The position numbers and the translations under genes were made by a program. A DNA stretch of 7,617 bases, taken from an uncultured Mollicutes bacterium (lineage in GTDB: Bacteria; Bacillota_I; Bacilli_A; RFN20; CAG-826). The number at the start of each line of letters is the position of its first letter. Positions within the stretch are counted from its first letter, which is position 1. Positions 6,580 through 7,617 of the stretch are shown one piece after another. Location: positions 1 to 7,617 of the forward strand of contig CAMESA010000041.1 of the NCBI GenBank assembly GCA_945935945.1. The letters are read 5' to 3'. The notes beneath the pieces are model-generated. The model was not told the origin of the DNA. It ran no database searches and saw only the letters and a program-made list of their open reading frames with translations.

Positions 6580-7617
6580 ATGTCTGATAAAGTCGTTGCA
6601 ATGATTCTTGCCGGTGGTAAAGGGACAAGGTTAAAAGCTTTAACAAAAAAAGTTGCAAAACCTGCTGTTTACTTTGGTGGGAAATATCGTATTATCGATT
6701 TTTCGTTATCGAATGTCGCAAATAGTGACAGTCAAGTATGTGGTGTTCTTACTCAATATGAATCTGTTGCCTTAAATAATTATGTTGGCAATGGTTCAAT
6801 TTGGGGATTTGATGGTGTCCATGGAAAGTGTTTGCCACTTCCACCTCGTCAAACTGAAGAGGGAGCAAATTGGTACAAAGGTACCGCAGATGCAATTTAT
6901 CAAAATCTAGATTTCTTAGATGAAGAAAATCCAGATTATGTAATTATTCTAAGTGGAGATCATATCTACAAAACAACTTATAATGACATGATTGATCTTC
7001 ATAAAAAAAGTGGAGCTGCATGTACAATTAGTGTAATTGAGGTTCCACGGGATGAAGCTTCAAGATTTGGTATTTTGGAAGTTGATGGTAAAGATAAAAT
7101 TACAAAATTTGTTGAAAAGCCTAAAAAACCTTTATCAAATTTAGCTTCAATGGGTATTTATTGCTTTACTTATAAAGAATTAAGAAAAGCACTTATTGCA
7201 GATAAAAAAGATCCAAATAGCGAGAACGATTTTGGAAAAAATATTATTCCTAATTTATTAAATGAAGGGAAAAAACTCATGGCTTATAGATTCAAAGGTT
7301 ACTGGAGAGATGTTGGAACTCTTTCGAGTTTACATGAAGCTAATCTTGAGTTACTTCCTTCAAATAGAAGTGCAGATACGATTCGTTTTAATGAATTTCC
7401 AATCGTGTATAGTGAAGACACACATTCAATGCCTCAATTTTTTGGAAAACATGCTATTGTTCGTAACTCTCTTATTAATCAAGGCGCAAAAATTTATGGT
7501 ACTGTTGAACAATCAGTTATATCAAACGAAGTTATTATTTCTGATGATGCCATTGTAAAAAGAAGTGTTATTATGCCAGGTGTTGTCATTGGAAAAGGCG
7601 CTGAAGTCTATAATGCA
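6580..7617 (+). CDS. glgC: Glucose-1-phosphate adenylyltransferase (partial, C-terminus beyond window)
   Basis: This enzyme makes ADP-glucose and pyrophosphate from ATP and glucose-1-phosphate, the committed step of bacterial glycogen synthesis, in the cytoplasm. The frame is open for 346 codons to the window edge; GlgC proteins are about 380 residues, so a few tens are missing. The nucleotidyltransferase domain shows GGKGTRL (12-18), KYRIIDFSLSN (35-45), the WYKGTADAIY segment, SGDHIYK with the presumed catalytic Asp127, and EKP with Lys180, the presumed glucose-1-phosphate-binding lysine. The repeat-rich C-terminal left-handed beta-helix begins around residue 290. The sequence resembles Bacillus-type GlgC. 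The start at 6580 has a strong ribosome binding site and leaves 11 bases after jetC. glgD and glgA would be expected downstream but are outside the window. Confidence 0.96.
   Translation, partial: MSDKVVAMILAGGKGTRLKALTKKVAKPAVYFGGKYRIIDFSLSNVANSDSQVCGVLTQYESVALNNYVGNGSIWGFDGVHGKCLPLPPRQTEEGANWYKGTADAIYQNLDFLDEENPDYVIILSGDHIYKTTYNDMIDLHKKSGAACTISVIEVPRDEASRFGILEVDGKDKITKFVEKPKKPLSNLASMGIYCFTYKELRKALIADKKDPNSENDFGKNIIPNLLNEGKKLMAYRFKGYWRDVGTLSSLHEANLELLPSNRSADTIRFNEFPIVYSEDTHSMPQFFGKHAIVRNSLINQGAKIYGTVEQSVISNEVIISDDAIVKRSVIMPGVVIGKGAEVYNA

Noticed and set aside
7262..7558. Plus-strand 98-codon frame inside glgC
   Set aside because: It is a shifted frame within the clear GlgC reading frame, which stays open from 6580 to the window end.
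1..7617. CRISPR arrays, tRNA/rRNA genes, insertion sequences or attachment sites
   Set aside because: No regularly spaced repeats, cloverleaf-like segments, transposase genes or terminal inverted repeats were found by eye on either strand.

Overview
This is an AT-rich, gene-dense piece of a low-GC Gram-positive-type bacterial chromosome (Bacillota/Mycoplasmatota-like, possibly an uncultured gut lineage; the lineage is an inference). Supporting signs are A/T-ending codons, strong AGGAGG-type ribosome binding sites on rpmB, jetC and glgC, TATAAT-like promoters, and a GlgC that resembles Bacillus-type GlgC. Every tryptophan seen is encoded by TGG and TGA ends jetC, so the standard bacterial code is likely rather than the Mycoplasma code.

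Layout: positions 1-72 may hold the last 23 codons of a plus-strand hydrophobic protein. A hairpin terminator (81-112) then lies between that frame and the minus-strand gene rpmB (ribosomal protein L28, 117-311), which has its own promoter. Next, also on the minus strand, is an unrecognised 162-residue protein (458-946) with two membrane segments and a soluble tail. A 191-base AT-rich intergenic region (947-1137) holds divergent promoters. On the plus strand a compact operon follows: jetA (1138-2556), jetB (2560-3210) and jetC (3194-6568). It continues after only 11 bases into glgC (from 6580, cut by the window end), encoding glucose-1-phosphate adenylyltransferase of glycogen synthesis.

The central object is a Wadjet/MksBEF-like SMC system. 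JetC is the SMC-type ATPase with Walker A, signature and Walker B motifs all intact. JetB is the small KITE-like subunit (DUF4194) and JetA is the kleisin-like subunit. In characterised Wadjet systems this complex extrudes DNA loops, and a fourth subunit, the TOPRIM-type nuclease JetD, cleaves small circular DNA. No jetD is present here: jetC runs straight into glgC, and the gene upstream of jetA is the divergent membrane-protein gene. The three reading frames look undamaged, so this is either a system whose nuclease is encoded elsewhere or a nuclease-free SMC complex with another role, such as a chromosome condensin. The near-leaderless jetA start, short inverted repeats in the divergent promoter region, and tight coupling of jetC to a glycogen gene are the other points of interest.
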